Shown piece after piece: positions 48,989-57,588 of a DNA stretch of 64,000 bases. The notes under the pieces were generated by a model. That model was not told the DNA's origin and made no database searches. It saw nothing but the letters and a program-made list of their open reading frames with translations. Source of the DNA: Nonomuraea sp. NEAU-A123 (GTDB lineage Bacteria > Actinomycetota > Actinomycetes > Streptosporangiales > Streptosporangiaceae); contig NZ_JAHFZZ010000006.1 of the NCBI RefSeq assembly GCF_018603905.1, forward strand, positions 372,001 through 436,000, read 5' to 3'. Each line of letters starts with the position of its first letter. Position 1 is the first letter of the stretch. A program made the position numbers and the translations under genes.

Positions 48989-49851
48989 CGGAGACGCGGG
49001 TGGCCGAGGAGCCGGTGCGGCTGCGCCGTACGCTGCCGAAGGTCACCGACCGGTTCGCCGCCGCCGGGGCGGTGCTCATCGTGGTCATCCTGCTGGCCAC
49101 GATCCTGGCGCCGTGGCTCGCGCCGTACCCCGTGGACCGGCTCGATCTCGTCCACACGCTGCTCCCGCCGAGCGGCGCGCACTGGTTCGGGACCGACAAG
49201 GTCGGGCGCGACGTGCTCACCCAGGTCCTGTACGGCGGCCGGACCTCCCTGACCATCGCCGTGGCCGTGCTGGCGATGTCGGCGGCCGTGGGCGTCACGC
49301 TGGGCGTGGTGGCCGGCTACGCGGGCGGCTGGCTGCGGGACGTCATCATGCGCGTCACCGACGTCTTCCTGGCCTTCCCCGCGCTGCTGCTGTCGCTGGC
49401 ACTGGCCGTGGTGCTGGAGCCCAGCGTGACGACCGCGATCGTGGCCATCGCGGTGACCTGGTGGCCCTGGTACGCCCGGCTGGCCGCCTCCGTGGCGGCC
49501 TCCATCTCCACCCGGAGTTACGTGGACGCGGCCCGCTGCCTGGGCGTGCCCGCGCCCATGATCATCCTGAGGCACGTCCTGCCGAACTCGCTCACCCCCG
49601 TCCTGGTCCAGATCTCCCTCGACGCGGGCGGGGTGATCCTCACCGCCGCCGCGCTGTCGTACCTGGGCCTCGGCGCGCAGGAGCCGACGGCGGAGTGGGG
49701 GCTGATGGTGGAGCAGGGGCAGACGCTGTTCACCACGAACTGGTGGGTCGTGACGTTCCCCGGGCTGGCGATCCTGGTGACGGCCTTCGCCTTCAACGTG
49801 TTGGGGGAGGGGCTGCGCAACGCCCTGGACCCGCGAAGGGTCGTGAAGTGA
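48985..49851 (+). CDS. ABC transporter permease, DppC/OppC type
   Basis: 288 residues with six spans. The family opening ends with APWLAPYPVDRLDL and GTDKVGRDVLTQVLYGGRTSL; the EAA loop is DAARCLGVPAPMIILRHVLPN. It overlaps the upstream permease and the downstream ATPase by four bases each (translational coupling). Confidence 0.93.
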   Translation: MTETRVAEEPVRLRRTLPKVTDRFAAAGAVLIVVILLATILAPWLAPYPVDRLDLVHTLLPPSGAHWFGTDKVGRDVLTQVLYGGRTSLTIAVAVLAMSAAVGVTLGVVAGYAGGWLRDVIMRVTDVFLAFPALLLSLALAVVLEPSVTTAIVAIAVTWWPWYARLAASVAASISTRSYVDAARCLGVPAPMIILRHVLPNSLTPVLVQISLDAGGVILTAAALSYLGLGAQEPTAEWGLMVEQGQTLFTTNWWVVTFPGLAILVTAFAFNVLGEGLRNALDPRRVVK

Positions 49852-50582
49852 TCGAGGTCAGGGATCTTCAGGTGCGCTACGGCGAGCGGCTGGTCGCCGC
49901 CGTGCCCGAGCTGGACGTGCGTGAAGGAGAGTGCGTGGCGATCGTGGGAGAGAGCGGGTCGGGCAAGTCGACCACGCTGCTCTCGCTGCTGGGCCTCACC
50001 GAAGGCGCCCACGTGTCTGGAAATATCCGGGTCTGTGGGGTCGATGTGCTCCAGGCGCCGGAACGGCGGCTCCGCGAGATCCGGGGCGCCCGGGTGGCGC
50101 TCGTGATGCAGTCGCCCCAGGCCGCGCTCAGCCCCACGACCCGCCTGGGCACCCTGATGCGCCGCGCGCTGAAGCTGCACGGCCTGGGCGCCGACCGGGT
50201 CATGGTGGAGGCCGTCGAGGCGGTCATGCTCGACCCGGGCATCCTGCGCCGTTATCCGCACGAGATCTCGGGCGGCCAGGCGCAGCGGTTCGCGATCGCG
50301 CTGGCCATCGCGCTCGGCGCCGAGGTGATCCTGGCAGACGAGCCCACCAGCGCGCTCGACGTGACCGTGCAGGCCGAGGTGGTCGGCGTGCTGCGGCGGC
50401 TGCGCGAGGAACGCGGCCTGGCCCTGCTGCTCGTCTCCCACGACCTGGCCCTGGTCTCCACGATCGCCGACCGGGTGCTGGTCATGAAGGACGGCGCGGT
50501 CGTGGAGAGCGGCCCGGCCGCCGAGGTGCTCGCCGCGCCGTCCCATCCGTACACCCGCGAGCTGCTGGAGGCGCTGCCGTGA
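49848..50582 (+). CDS. ABC transporter ATP-binding protein, DppD type
   Basis: 244 residues. Walker A GESGSGKST, signature EISGGQAQRF, Walker B VILADEPTSALDVT and switch His in VSHDLALV. It starts at GTG 49848 within a GTGA overlap. It lacks the C-terminal oligopeptide extension with the Cys cluster that its partner has, ending after HPYTRELLEALP. Confidence 0.93.
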   Translation: MIEVRDLQVRYGERLVAAVPELDVREGECVAIVGESGSGKSTTLLSLLGLTEGAHVSGNIRVCGVDVLQAPERRLREIRGARVALVMQSPQAALSPTTRLGTLMRRALKLHGLGADRVMVEAVEAVMLDPGILRRYPHEISGGQAQRFAIALAIALGAEVILADEPTSALDVTVQAEVVGVLRRLREERGLALLLVSHDLALVSTIADRVLVMKDGAVVESGPAAEVLAAPSHPYTRELLEALP

Positions 50583-51451
50583 CGATGCTCAGGGCGGAGG
50601 GGGTGACGCTCGGGTACGGCCGGACGCCCGTCGTGCACGACGTCACACTCGACCTCGTCGACGGCGGCGTCGGCCTGATCGGCGAGAGCGGCTCGGGCAA
50701 GACCACGCTGGCGCGGGCCTTCCTCGGCCTGCTCACCCCCACGTCCGGAAATATCTGGTACGGCAAGCAGACCCTGAAAAATGCGGACATGAGGGCGTTT
50801 CGCAGGGACGTCCAACCGGTCTTCCAAGCCGAAGCCCTCGACCCCAGGATGCGCATCGGCGGCTCCATAGCCGAAGCCCTGCCGAGGAACGCCAGACACC
50901 GCGTCCCCGAACTCCTGGAACAGGTCGGCCTCTCCCCGGAGCTGGCCACCAGGCGCCCGCACCAGCTCTCGGGAGGTCAGCGGCAGCGCGTGGTCATCGC
51001 CAGGGCGCTCGCGGTCGGCCCGCGGCTGCTCATCCTCGACGAGCCCACCAGCGCGCTCGACGTGACCGTCCAGGCCAGGATCCTCGACCTGCTGACCGGC
51101 CTCGACACCGAACGCCTGCTCATCACCCACAACCTGGCCGTGGTCGGCCGGCTCTGTCGCACCTCGCACGTGCTGTTCGCGGGCCGCGTCGTGGAGTCGG
51201 GCCCGACGGCCGACATTCTGGCCAGGCCCGCGCACCCGTACACGCTGGCGCTGCGTGACGCCGTACCGAAGCTCGGGGGCGCGCCGCCCGTGACCACGGG
51301 CAGGACCGAGGCGCGGCCCGCCGGGACGGGCTGCCCGTTCCGGCTGCGCTGCCCGCTGGCGGTGCCGGAGTGCGAGGAGGCGCCCGCGCTCAGGGACGTC
51401 GACGGCCGGCAGGTGGCCTGCCACCGCGCCGAGGACGTGCTGGTGTCCTGA
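50579..51451 (+). CDS. ABC transporter ATP-binding protein, DppF type with Cys cluster
   Basis: 290 residues. Walker A GESGSGKTT, signature QLSGGQRQRV, LLILDEPTSALD and ITHNLAVV. The C-terminal oligo_HPY extension carries GCPFRLRCPLAVPEC and VACHR, the four cysteines proposed to bind an iron-sulfur cluster in Opp/Dpp ATPases. The Q-loop region reads VFQAEALDPRM instead of VFQDP-type text. The start is GTG 50579 in a GTGA overlap, or ATG 50585. It closes the operon. Confidence 0.92.
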   Translation: MTMLRAEGVTLGYGRTPVVHDVTLDLVDGGVGLIGESGSGKTTLARAFLGLLTPTSGNIWYGKQTLKNADMRAFRRDVQPVFQAEALDPRMRIGGSIAEALPRNARHRVPELLEQVGLSPELATRRPHQLSGGQRQRVVIARALAVGPRLLILDEPTSALDVTVQARILDLLTGLDTERLLITHNLAVVGRLCRTSHVLFAGRVVESGPTADILARPAHPYTLALRDAVPKLGGAPPVTTGRTEARPAGTGCPFRLRCPLAVPECEEAPALRDVDGRQVACHRAEDVLVS

Positions 51452-51459
51452 CGGGCCGG

Positions 51460-51936
51460 TCACTTGGCGGCGGTGTCCGCGAAGCGGTCCTGGAGGTGCG
51501 TGCACAGGTCGTCGGAGAGTTTGGACAGCAGCCGCTCCAACTCGGCCCGCTCGTCATCGGGCCAGTCGGAGATCGCGCCGTCGAACCACTCCGTGGTGAC
51601 GCGGCGGCAACTGGCGGCCGCCGCGGCGCCCTCATCGGTGAGCGCGATCCGCCAGGCCCGGCCGTCGTCGGGGTCCTTGACCCGGGAAAGCAGCCCGCGC
51701 TGCTCCAGCGACGAGACGTGCCGGGTCACGTGCGGGCTCTCCACCTGCAGGCCCTCGGCGATCGCGCCCACCCTGCGCGGCTCGCCGGCGTCGAGCAGAT
51801 AGACGAGGACCTGCACGTCGGGCCGGTCGAGCCGGACACCGGCCGCCTCGGTAAGCCGCTCGTGCGTCTTGGCGCGGTTGAGGGTGGTCACCAACCGCCT
51901 GAAGGCCGCCACGGTCTTGTTGAGATCTTCGCCCAT
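51460..51936 (-). CDS. MarR-family transcriptional regulator
   Basis: 158 residues with a winged helix-turn-helix (PRRVGAIAEGLQVESPHVTRHVSSL in its core, wing SRVKDPDDGRAWRIALTDEG). It is divergent from an MFS exporter 73 bp away and probably represses it until a drug-like ligand binds. An imperfect 12-bp palindrome lies just upstream of its start. Confidence 0.92.
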   Translation of the reverse strand: MGEDLNKTVAAFRRLVTTLNRAKTHERLTEAAGVRLDRPDVQVLVYLLDAGEPRRVGAIAEGLQVESPHVTRHVSSLEQRGLLSRVKDPDDGRAWRIALTDEGAAAAASCRRVTTEWFDGAISDWPDDERAELERLLSKLSDDLCTHLQDRFADTAAK

Positions 51937-51951
51937 CGCTTCGCTTACCTA

Positions 51952-51963
51952 ACTTACGTATGT
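51952..51963. promoter_or_regulatory. Candidate MarR operator between regulator and exporter
   Basis: ACTTACGTATGT is palindromic at 10 of 12 positions and abuts TATTAT (51963-51968), a -10-like element for the exporter. A wider TAACTT ... AAGTTA inverted repeat spans to 51994. Binding here would block the exporter promoter. Confidence 0.5.
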
Positions 51964-52009
51964 ATTATCGTCTCTCGGTTACTTACCCAAGTTATCTAAA
52001 GGAGCTGTC

Positions 52010-53401
52010 ATGGCGACAGTGGTCGCTTCCCCGAAACCTGGGACCTCGAACAAGAGCCCGTGGCCCGCCGTGGTCGCGCTCGCGTTCGCGGCCTCCATCG
52101 CCGCATTGCAGAACACCGCGGTGGTTCCCCTGCTTCCCGTGCTCCAGCGCGAGCTGCATACCTCGCTCTCGGCGGTGAGCTGGACGCTCACGCTCAGCCT
52201 GCTGGTCGGCGCGGTGGCCACGCCGCTGCTGTCGAGGTTCGGCGACATGTACGGCAGACGGGCGATCATCCTTGGCGCGCTGGGCCTCCTGGTGATCGGC
52301 TCCGTCATGGCCGGGCTCGCCACCTCCCTGCCGATGTTGCTGGTGGCCCGGGTGCTGCAGGGGTCCGTGGCGGCGTTGGTGCCACTGGCGATCGGTGTGG
52401 TCCGCGACCTGCTGCCCAGGCAGCAGCTGGCCACGGGCATCGGGGTGATCAGTGCCACGATGGGCTTCGGCAGCGGTGGCGGGATGATCCTCGCGGGGCT
52501 CGCCTCGGGTGACTACCACGCGGTGTTCTGGATCACCGGCGCGATCACGGTGGTCGCCACGGTGATCGTCGCCTTCCTGGTACGCGACCAGGCGCCGGGC
52601 GGTGGCGGGCGTCCCGACCTGGCCGGGGCGTTCCTGCTGACCGTGTGGCTCGTCGCGCTGCTGCTGGCCATCAGTGAGGGCGGCTCGTGGGGCTGGGGCT
52701 CGCCGGGGGTGCTCGGGCTGTTCGCGGTCACGGTGGTGGGCGCGCTGGCCTGGGTGGCCGTCGAGCGGCGGGTGGCCGAGCCGCTGGTGCAGATGTCGAT
52801 GCTGGTGCAGCGGGGCACGATCGGCGCGACCGTGGCCTCGATGCTGCTCGGGTTCGCCTTCTTCACCGTCATGACGGGTGTGTCGGGGTTCACCCAGGCA
52901 CCGGCCTCAGGACTGCGGGCCTCGACCTTGCAGGTGGGGTTCTACCTGCTGCCCAGCACGCTGTTCATGCTGGTGATCTCGTTGTTCGCCGGGCGGTTCA
53001 TGCGCCGGTTCTCGGCCTCGTCGATGGTGGCGGCCGGTGGCGGGGTCGTCGGGCTCGCGGCACTCTGGCTGGTCTTCGCCCACCGGACCGGCGGCGACAT
53101 CTACGTGGCGACGTCACTGCTGGGCATCGGGCTCGGCGTGGGGTACGCGGCTCTCGGCACCATGGCGGTCGAGCACGTCAGCCCGGACAAGACGGCGCTG
53201 GCCGCCGGGGTCAACGCACTGGTGCGCATCGTGGGCGGCAGCACCGCGGGCGCGGTCATCGCCGCGCTCCTGGCCGCCCAGCCGGGCGTACTCGGCTACC
53301 AGTGGGTCTTCGGTGTCGCCGCCGTGGCGGGCGGGGTGGCCGCGGTGTTCGCGGCCGTGTTCGGCCTGCTCAACCGGCGCGTCGCCATCGCGACGCCGTA
53401 A
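52010..53401 (+). CDS. MFS drug exporter (DHA2-like)
   Basis: 463-residue membrane transporter with about 14 spans. Motif A (RFGDMYGRRAIILGALGL) lies after span 2 and motif C-like GATMGFGSGGGMILAGL around span 5. It would export drugs or metabolites by proton exchange. AAAGGAG lies five bases before the ATG. It is divergent from a MarR repressor. Confidence 0.92.
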   Translation: MATVVASPKPGTSNKSPWPAVVALAFAASIAALQNTAVVPLLPVLQRELHTSLSAVSWTLTLSLLVGAVATPLLSRFGDMYGRRAIILGALGLLVIGSVMAGLATSLPMLLVARVLQGSVAALVPLAIGVVRDLLPRQQLATGIGVISATMGFGSGGGMILAGLASGDYHAVFWITGAITVVATVIVAFLVRDQAPGGGGRPDLAGAFLLTVWLVALLLAISEGGSWGWGSPGVLGLFAVTVVGALAWVAVERRVAEPLVQMSMLVQRGTIGATVASMLLGFAFFTVMTGVSGFTQAPASGLRASTLQVGFYLLPSTLFMLVISLFAGRFMRRFSASSMVAAGGGVVGLAALWLVFAHRTGGDIYVATSLLGIGLGVGYAALGTMAVEHVSPDKTALAAGVNALVRIVGGSTAGAVIAALLAAQPGVLGYQWVFGVAAVAGGVAAVFAAVFGLLNRRVAIATP

Positions 53402-53409
53402 GGCGGCGC

Positions 53410-53766
53410 TCAGAGCGCCTTCAGGCCGTTGATCACCTCCAGCAGCACCGTGGCGTCCGGCGCGGCGCGCGGCGGCTCGACCTGGATGAGCTGCTGCGCG
53501 TGCAGGTCGCCGCAGAGGACCCTGACCACGCCGATGGGCAGGTTCAGCTCGGCGGCCACGTCCACGAGCCGGGTCGGCTTCGTGCACTTCTGCATGATGA
53601 TCAGATGCTCGGGGCCGAGCCCGGCGGGCGGCGCCAGGCCACCGGCCGTGATGATCACCGCGATGAGGTCGATGGCCTCGCTCGCGGGGACGGTACGGCC
53701 CCGGGTCAGCAAGTAGGCGGGGACGATGGGACCCGCGTCCTCATCCAGCCACCGCTCGTCATTCAC
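53410..53766 (-). CDS. DUF742 protein (conservon CvnC-like)
   Basis: 118 residues. DUF742 features: AYLLTRGRTVPASE near the start, then a winged-helix-like MQKCTKPTRLVDVAAELNLPIGVVRVLCGDLHAQQLI. In conservons this protein works with a sensor kinase, a roadblock protein and a small GTPase. Here it overlaps the kinase gene by eight bases, and the other two partners are missing. Confidence 0.88.
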   Translation of the reverse strand: MNDERWLDEDAGPIVPAYLLTRGRTVPASEAIDLIAVIITAGGLAPPAGLGPEHLIIMQKCTKPTRLVDVAAELNLPIGVVRVLCGDLHAQQLIQVEPPRAAPDATVLLEVINGLKAL

Positions 53767-55660
53767 TGGGCACCACCCGCATGGGGCGTGGGGCGGGCTC
53801 CTGGGCGCGCTCCTCCGGCTCGGCCGGCGGGTCGCTCACGTGTTCTGCCGGGATCAACACGATCGCGGTGGTCCCTCCATATGGTGAACCGCGTAATGTC
53901 ACGCGGATGTCATGCCTGGCGGCCAGGCGGGAGACGACGAACAGGCCGAGCCGGTCACTGTCGGCCAGGTCGAACTCCGGAGGGCTGGCCAGCCGCTCGT
54001 TGAAGTCGGCCAGCTCCTCTTCACCCATCCCGAGACCGCGGTCCTCCACCTCGAAGACGAAGCCGCGGGCCGCCGCCTCGCCGCGCACGATGACCGTGGT
54101 GTGCGGCGGGGAATTGACGGTGGCGTTCTCGATGAGCTCGGCGATCAGGTGGATCACGTCGCCGACGACCGGCCCGGCCAGGCGCTGCCCGGGCATCGGC
54201 TCGACGGTGACCCGCTGGTAGTCCTCGACCTCGGCCGCCGCGCCGCGCGCCACGTCCAGCAGCGGCACGGGCTTGCTCCAGCCGCGGCCGGGGGTGGCGC
54301 CCGACAGGATGATCAGGCCCTCGGCGTGGCGGCGCATGCGCGTGGTCAGGTGGTCGAGGCGGAACAGGTCGTCGAGGGCGTCCGGGTCGGTCGCACGGTG
54401 CTGCATGCCCTCAAGCTGGATCCGCTGGCGGTGCAGCAGCGTCTGGCTGCGCCTGGCCAGGTTGCGGAAGACGTAGCCGACGCCGTCGCGGAGCTGCGAC
54501 TGCCCGACCGCGGCCTCCACGGCCGTCTGCTGGACGATGGAGAACGCCTGGCCGACGTCGGCGATCTCGGCGGTCGTGCTCGCCACCGACAGCTCGGGCA
54601 CCTCGACCGCCTCGCCCTTGCGCAGCTTGGCCACGACCTGCGGCAGCCGCTCCCGGGCCACTTCGAGCGCGGCCAGCCGGAGCGCGCCCAGCTCCTTGGA
54701 CAGCCGCGTGCCCATCCGCAGCGAGAACGCGATCGACACGATCACCAGGATGAAACACGTTCCGGCCAGCAGGAACGCCCGGTAGAGCACCGAGTCCGCC
54801 ACCGGCTCCGCCCGCTCGGAGAGCATCGTGCTCGCCTGCATCTGGGCTTCCTGGAACGACTTGGCCAGCGTGTCGGCCGTGGTCAGCCAGGACTTCGGGG
54901 CGGCGCCCGCGATGATCTGGTCTTCCATGAGCCGCATCCGCTGGTAGGCGGGCGAGGTGATCAGCGACACCTGCGTGTCGCGCAGGCGCGGGTCGAGCTC
55001 GCCGAGCGCCTGGTCGATGATGAAGCGCCGGTTGCCGACCCACTGGGTGAACAGCCTGCGCTCGGCGTCCGTGGTCGGCCCGACCGCGATGGCCTGCTCC
55101 CTGGTGAGCAGCTCCTTGGCGTAGCCCATGTCGATGACGATGCGCGACTGCTCATAAATCGGGATGTCGTCAATGAACGCCACCCGCCTGTGCAGGCCGA
55201 ACAGGGCGTCGGTCATCGCGTTGTAGGACTCGACCGCGCGCAGGCGGTCGGACAGGCCCGCGTCGATCTCGGCCCTGACCGCGTCCAGCCGGTCCATCTG
55301 CGTGAGCACCGCGTCCACCTGTGTCCGGATCGTCTCCGACGCGTTCATGGACGTGCTGGAGAGCTTCTTGAAGTCCGCGTCGGCCGCGTCCGTCCTGGTG
55401 CGCTCCGCGGCGGTGGCCGACCTGTCGGCCGGGCTCTCCGTACGCAGCAGCTTCACCGAGGCGAGGCGCTCGAGTTGGATCTGGTTGATGAGCTTGTACG
55501 CGGGCAGTCGCAGGTTGGTCCAGAGCGTCTTGTACTGGCGCAGCTCCAGGCTCTCGCTCGCGGTGACGGCGGTGATGACTCCCCAGAGCACCACCATCGA
55601 AGCGAGCGGAACCAGCAGTAGACCGATGATCTTCATGCGGATCGTGCGGCTACGACCCAT
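53759..55660 (-). CDS. Nitrate/nitrite-sensing-domain histidine kinase (conservon CvnA-like)
   Basis: 633 residues. A membrane span (about 9-30), an extracellular NIT-type helical sensor (about 35-290), a second span (about 295-318), a HAMP-like linker, and a phosphotransfer-like region (LFRLDHLTTRMRRHAEGLIILSG) follow. The GHKL ATPase has ELIENATVNSPP, VEDRGLGMGEEEL and DRLGLFVVSRLAARHDI. The C-terminus is acidic and Pro-rich. GAGGT precedes the ATG. It senses an unknown signal and passes it to DUF742, or to conservon components elsewhere. Confidence 0.9.
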   Translation of the reverse strand: MGRSRTIRMKIIGLLLVPLASMVVLWGVITAVTASESLELRQYKTLWTNLRLPAYKLINQIQLERLASVKLLRTESPADRSATAAERTRTDAADADFKKLSSTSMNASETIRTQVDAVLTQMDRLDAVRAEIDAGLSDRLRAVESYNAMTDALFGLHRRVAFIDDIPIYEQSRIVIDMGYAKELLTREQAIAVGPTTDAERRLFTQWVGNRRFIIDQALGELDPRLRDTQVSLITSPAYQRMRLMEDQIIAGAAPKSWLTTADTLAKSFQEAQMQASTMLSERAEPVADSVLYRAFLLAGTCFILVIVSIAFSLRMGTRLSKELGALRLAALEVARERLPQVVAKLRKGEAVEVPELSVASTTAEIADVGQAFSIVQQTAVEAAVGQSQLRDGVGYVFRNLARRSQTLLHRQRIQLEGMQHRATDPDALDDLFRLDHLTTRMRRHAEGLIILSGATPGRGWSKPVPLLDVARGAAAEVEDYQRVTVEPMPGQRLAGPVVGDVIHLIAELIENATVNSPPHTTVIVRGEAAARGFVFEVEDRGLGMGEEELADFNERLASPPEFDLADSDRLGLFVVSRLAARHDIRVTLRGSPYGGTTAIVLIPAEHVSDPPAEPEERAQEPAPRPMRVVPSE

Positions 55661-55821
55661 GGCACCTCATTCCGGTCGGTCCCCTGCTGGCAACCCCGGA
55701 CGGGACAAGCCCAGAGGATAGCAATTCGATCTCTGGAATGGCTAATTTTTCGGGACTTTTGGACTTTTGACCGGCATCGTGCAGTAGGTTTCGGCGTACA
55801 TCCGTCACAGAGGGAGATGCG

Positions 55822-57387
55822 TTGCGCCGTCGTCTCACAGCGGTCGCCGCGCTGGTGTTCTCCATCGCCGCGTGTTCGACCCCGTCAGAGGTGGTACGGC
55901 AGGCACCGGCCGGCGAGTCGTCGTTCGTCTACGTTCAGAATTTGGACGTGATCTCCGACTGGGATCCCAGTCGCTCGTACTCCAACGAGATCATCGCCCT
56001 GCAGAACATCTACGAGACGCTGACCGTCTGGAACCCGGTGACCAAGAAGTCCAGCCCCCGGCTGGCCACCTCCTGGCGCTCGTCGGCCGACGGCAAGACG
56101 TGGACGTTCACCCTCCGGTCCGGCGTTACCTTCCACACGGGCAGGGCCCTGGACGCCGCGGCGGTGAAGGCGTCGATCGAGCGGACGATCAAGACCGGGA
56201 CCGGCGCGTCGTACATCTGGGACGCGGTGTCCGCCATCCGGGCCGACGACCTGGAGACCGTGACGTTCACCCTCAAGTACCCGGTCCCGCTGGATCTGGT
56301 CGCCTCCTCCGGCTACGCGGCCTACATCTACGACACCCAGGCCGCTCCCGACCTCGGCAAGTGGTTCCAGGCGGGCCGGGACGCGGGCTCGGGACCGTAC
56401 ACGATCGCGAGCTGGCGCAAGGGCAAGGAGAAGGAGCTCACGCTCAAGTCGTACGACGGCTACTGGCGCGGCTGGAGCCAGCCTCACTACCGCACGGTCG
56501 AGTACCGCGTCGTGCCCGACACCGACCGGGCCTGGAAGATGCTGCTCCACGGCGACGTGAGCTTCGTGGACCGGCTCAACCCGCGGCTGTTCGCCAGGGC
56601 GTCGGTCACGCCGGGCCTGCGCACGTCCGCGCGGGCGTCGTTCCAGACGGCGATGCTGCTGTTCAACACGGCCGCGCGCCCGATGGCCGACGTGCGGGTG
56701 CGGCGCGCGGTGCAGAAGGCCGTCGACTACCAGGGCATCATCCGGGCGCTCAAGGGCGCGGCCTCACCGGCCAGCGGCATCGTGCCGGAGGGGCTGCCCG
56801 GCCACACCCCTGGGCGCGTACCGAAGCAGGACCTCGTGGAGGCCGCGCGGCAGCTCCAGCTTGCGGGCTACGGCCCCGGCGGCAAGCCCCTGCGGCTACG
56901 GCTCACCTACGCCGAGGGCGACAACGACGAGCGGCTGCTGGTCACCAGGCTGCAGGCCACGCTCAAGACGCTCAACGTCACGCTGGACGCGCGGGCGATG
57001 CCGTGGAACGCCCAATGGGAGCTGGGCAAGAAGCGCGGCCAGGACATCTTCGTCATGTACTGGTGGCCCGACTACGCCGACGGCTACTCGTGGTTCGGCA
57101 ACGTCTTCCACAGCGCCGAGCCGCCGATCTTCAACCTGGCCTACCTGAAGGACAAGCGGACCGACGCCCTGCTCGACACGCTGCCCAAGCTCACGGTGAC
57201 CGACAAGGCCGCCGCCCAGCGCGGCTTCGCCCAGGCCACGAGCCGGGTGCTGGACCAGCGGGTGGCCGGTGCGCTGCCCTGGGTGGTCAACTACCAGCGC
57301 GCCTATCTCGGCGGCATCCAGGGCTATGACGACAACCCGGCCTATCCCGACGTGGTCTTCGTCTACGACCTGCGCCCCGCCGGCTGA
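55822..57387 (+). CDS. Orphan ABC substrate-binding lipoprotein, paralogue of 46349-47968
   Basis: 521 residues. TTG at 55822 has AGGGAG five bases upstream; the signal peptide ends in a good lipobox (SIAAC). The sequence follows the first binding protein almost throughout: NLDVISDWDPSRSYSNEIIA, WTFTLRSGVTFHTG, ASSGYAAYIYDT and MPWNAQWELGKKRGQDIFVM. By eye over half the residues are identical. No permease or ATPase is next to it, so it may feed the importer encoded 4 kb away with a second ligand. Confidence 0.9.
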   Translation: MRRRLTAVAALVFSIAACSTPSEVVRQAPAGESSFVYVQNLDVISDWDPSRSYSNEIIALQNIYETLTVWNPVTKKSSPRLATSWRSSADGKTWTFTLRSGVTFHTGRALDAAAVKASIERTIKTGTGASYIWDAVSAIRADDLETVTFTLKYPVPLDLVASSGYAAYIYDTQAAPDLGKWFQAGRDAGSGPYTIASWRKGKEKELTLKSYDGYWRGWSQPHYRTVEYRVVPDTDRAWKMLLHGDVSFVDRLNPRLFARASVTPGLRTSARASFQTAMLLFNTAARPMADVRVRRAVQKAVDYQGIIRALKGAASPASGIVPEGLPGHTPGRVPKQDLVEAARQLQLAGYGPGGKPLRLRLTYAEGDNDERLLVTRLQATLKTLNVTLDARAMPWNAQWELGKKRGQDIFVMYWWPDYADGYSWFGNVFHSAEPPIFNLAYLKDKRTDALLDTLPKLTVTDKAAAQRGFAQATSRVLDQRVAGALPWVVNYQRAYLGGIQGYDDNPAYPDVVFVYDLRPAG

Positions 57388-57392
57388 TGGTG

Positions 57393-57424
57393 TTCATGGC
57401 GTCACTTCTTCATGGCGTCACTTC
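57393..57424. repeat. 16-bp perfect tandem duplication
   Basis: TTCATGGCGTCACTTC is present twice head to tail, directly after the binding-protein stop and covering the stop codon of the small leftward gene. Confidence 0.85.
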
Positions 57425-57571
57425 GCGGTTGCCCTCGACGCGGTCGCGCAGCCGTTCCTTGATCTCCTGCGGGGTGTAGGCGCGGCGGCGCCGTTCGGCC
57501 CGCGCGATCGCCACCCCGGTGGCCGCGACTCCCGCGACCCCAGCCAATCCGAGTATCTTCCACCAGCGCAT
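57410..57571 (-). CDS. 53-residue membrane-anchored basic protein
   Basis: ATG at 57571: MRWWKILGLAGVAGVAATGV forms one membrane helix, then ARAERRRRAYTPQEIKERLRDRV makes a basic amphipathic helix. Small proteins of this layout are widespread in actinomycetes but unassigned. TAGCGT lies at -12 to -7 from the ATG, so it is probably leaderless. It shares its promoter region with the divergent hydrolase gene. Confidence 0.75.
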   Translation of the reverse strand: MRWWKILGLAGVAGVAATGVAIARAERRRRAYTPQEIKERLRDRVEGNREVTP

Positions 57572-57576
57572 GTGCC

Positions 57577-57583
57577 TACGCTA
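57577..57583. promoter_or_regulatory. Bidirectional promoter with superimposed -10 elements
   Basis: The heptamer TACGCTA reads TACGCT rightwards and TAGCGT leftwards. Each is at -12 to -7 from a start codon (57589 and 57571), which are 18 bp apart. This matches the symmetric bidirectional promoter geometry known in bacteria, with both products leaderless. Confidence 0.6.
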
Positions 57584-57588
57584 GCGGT

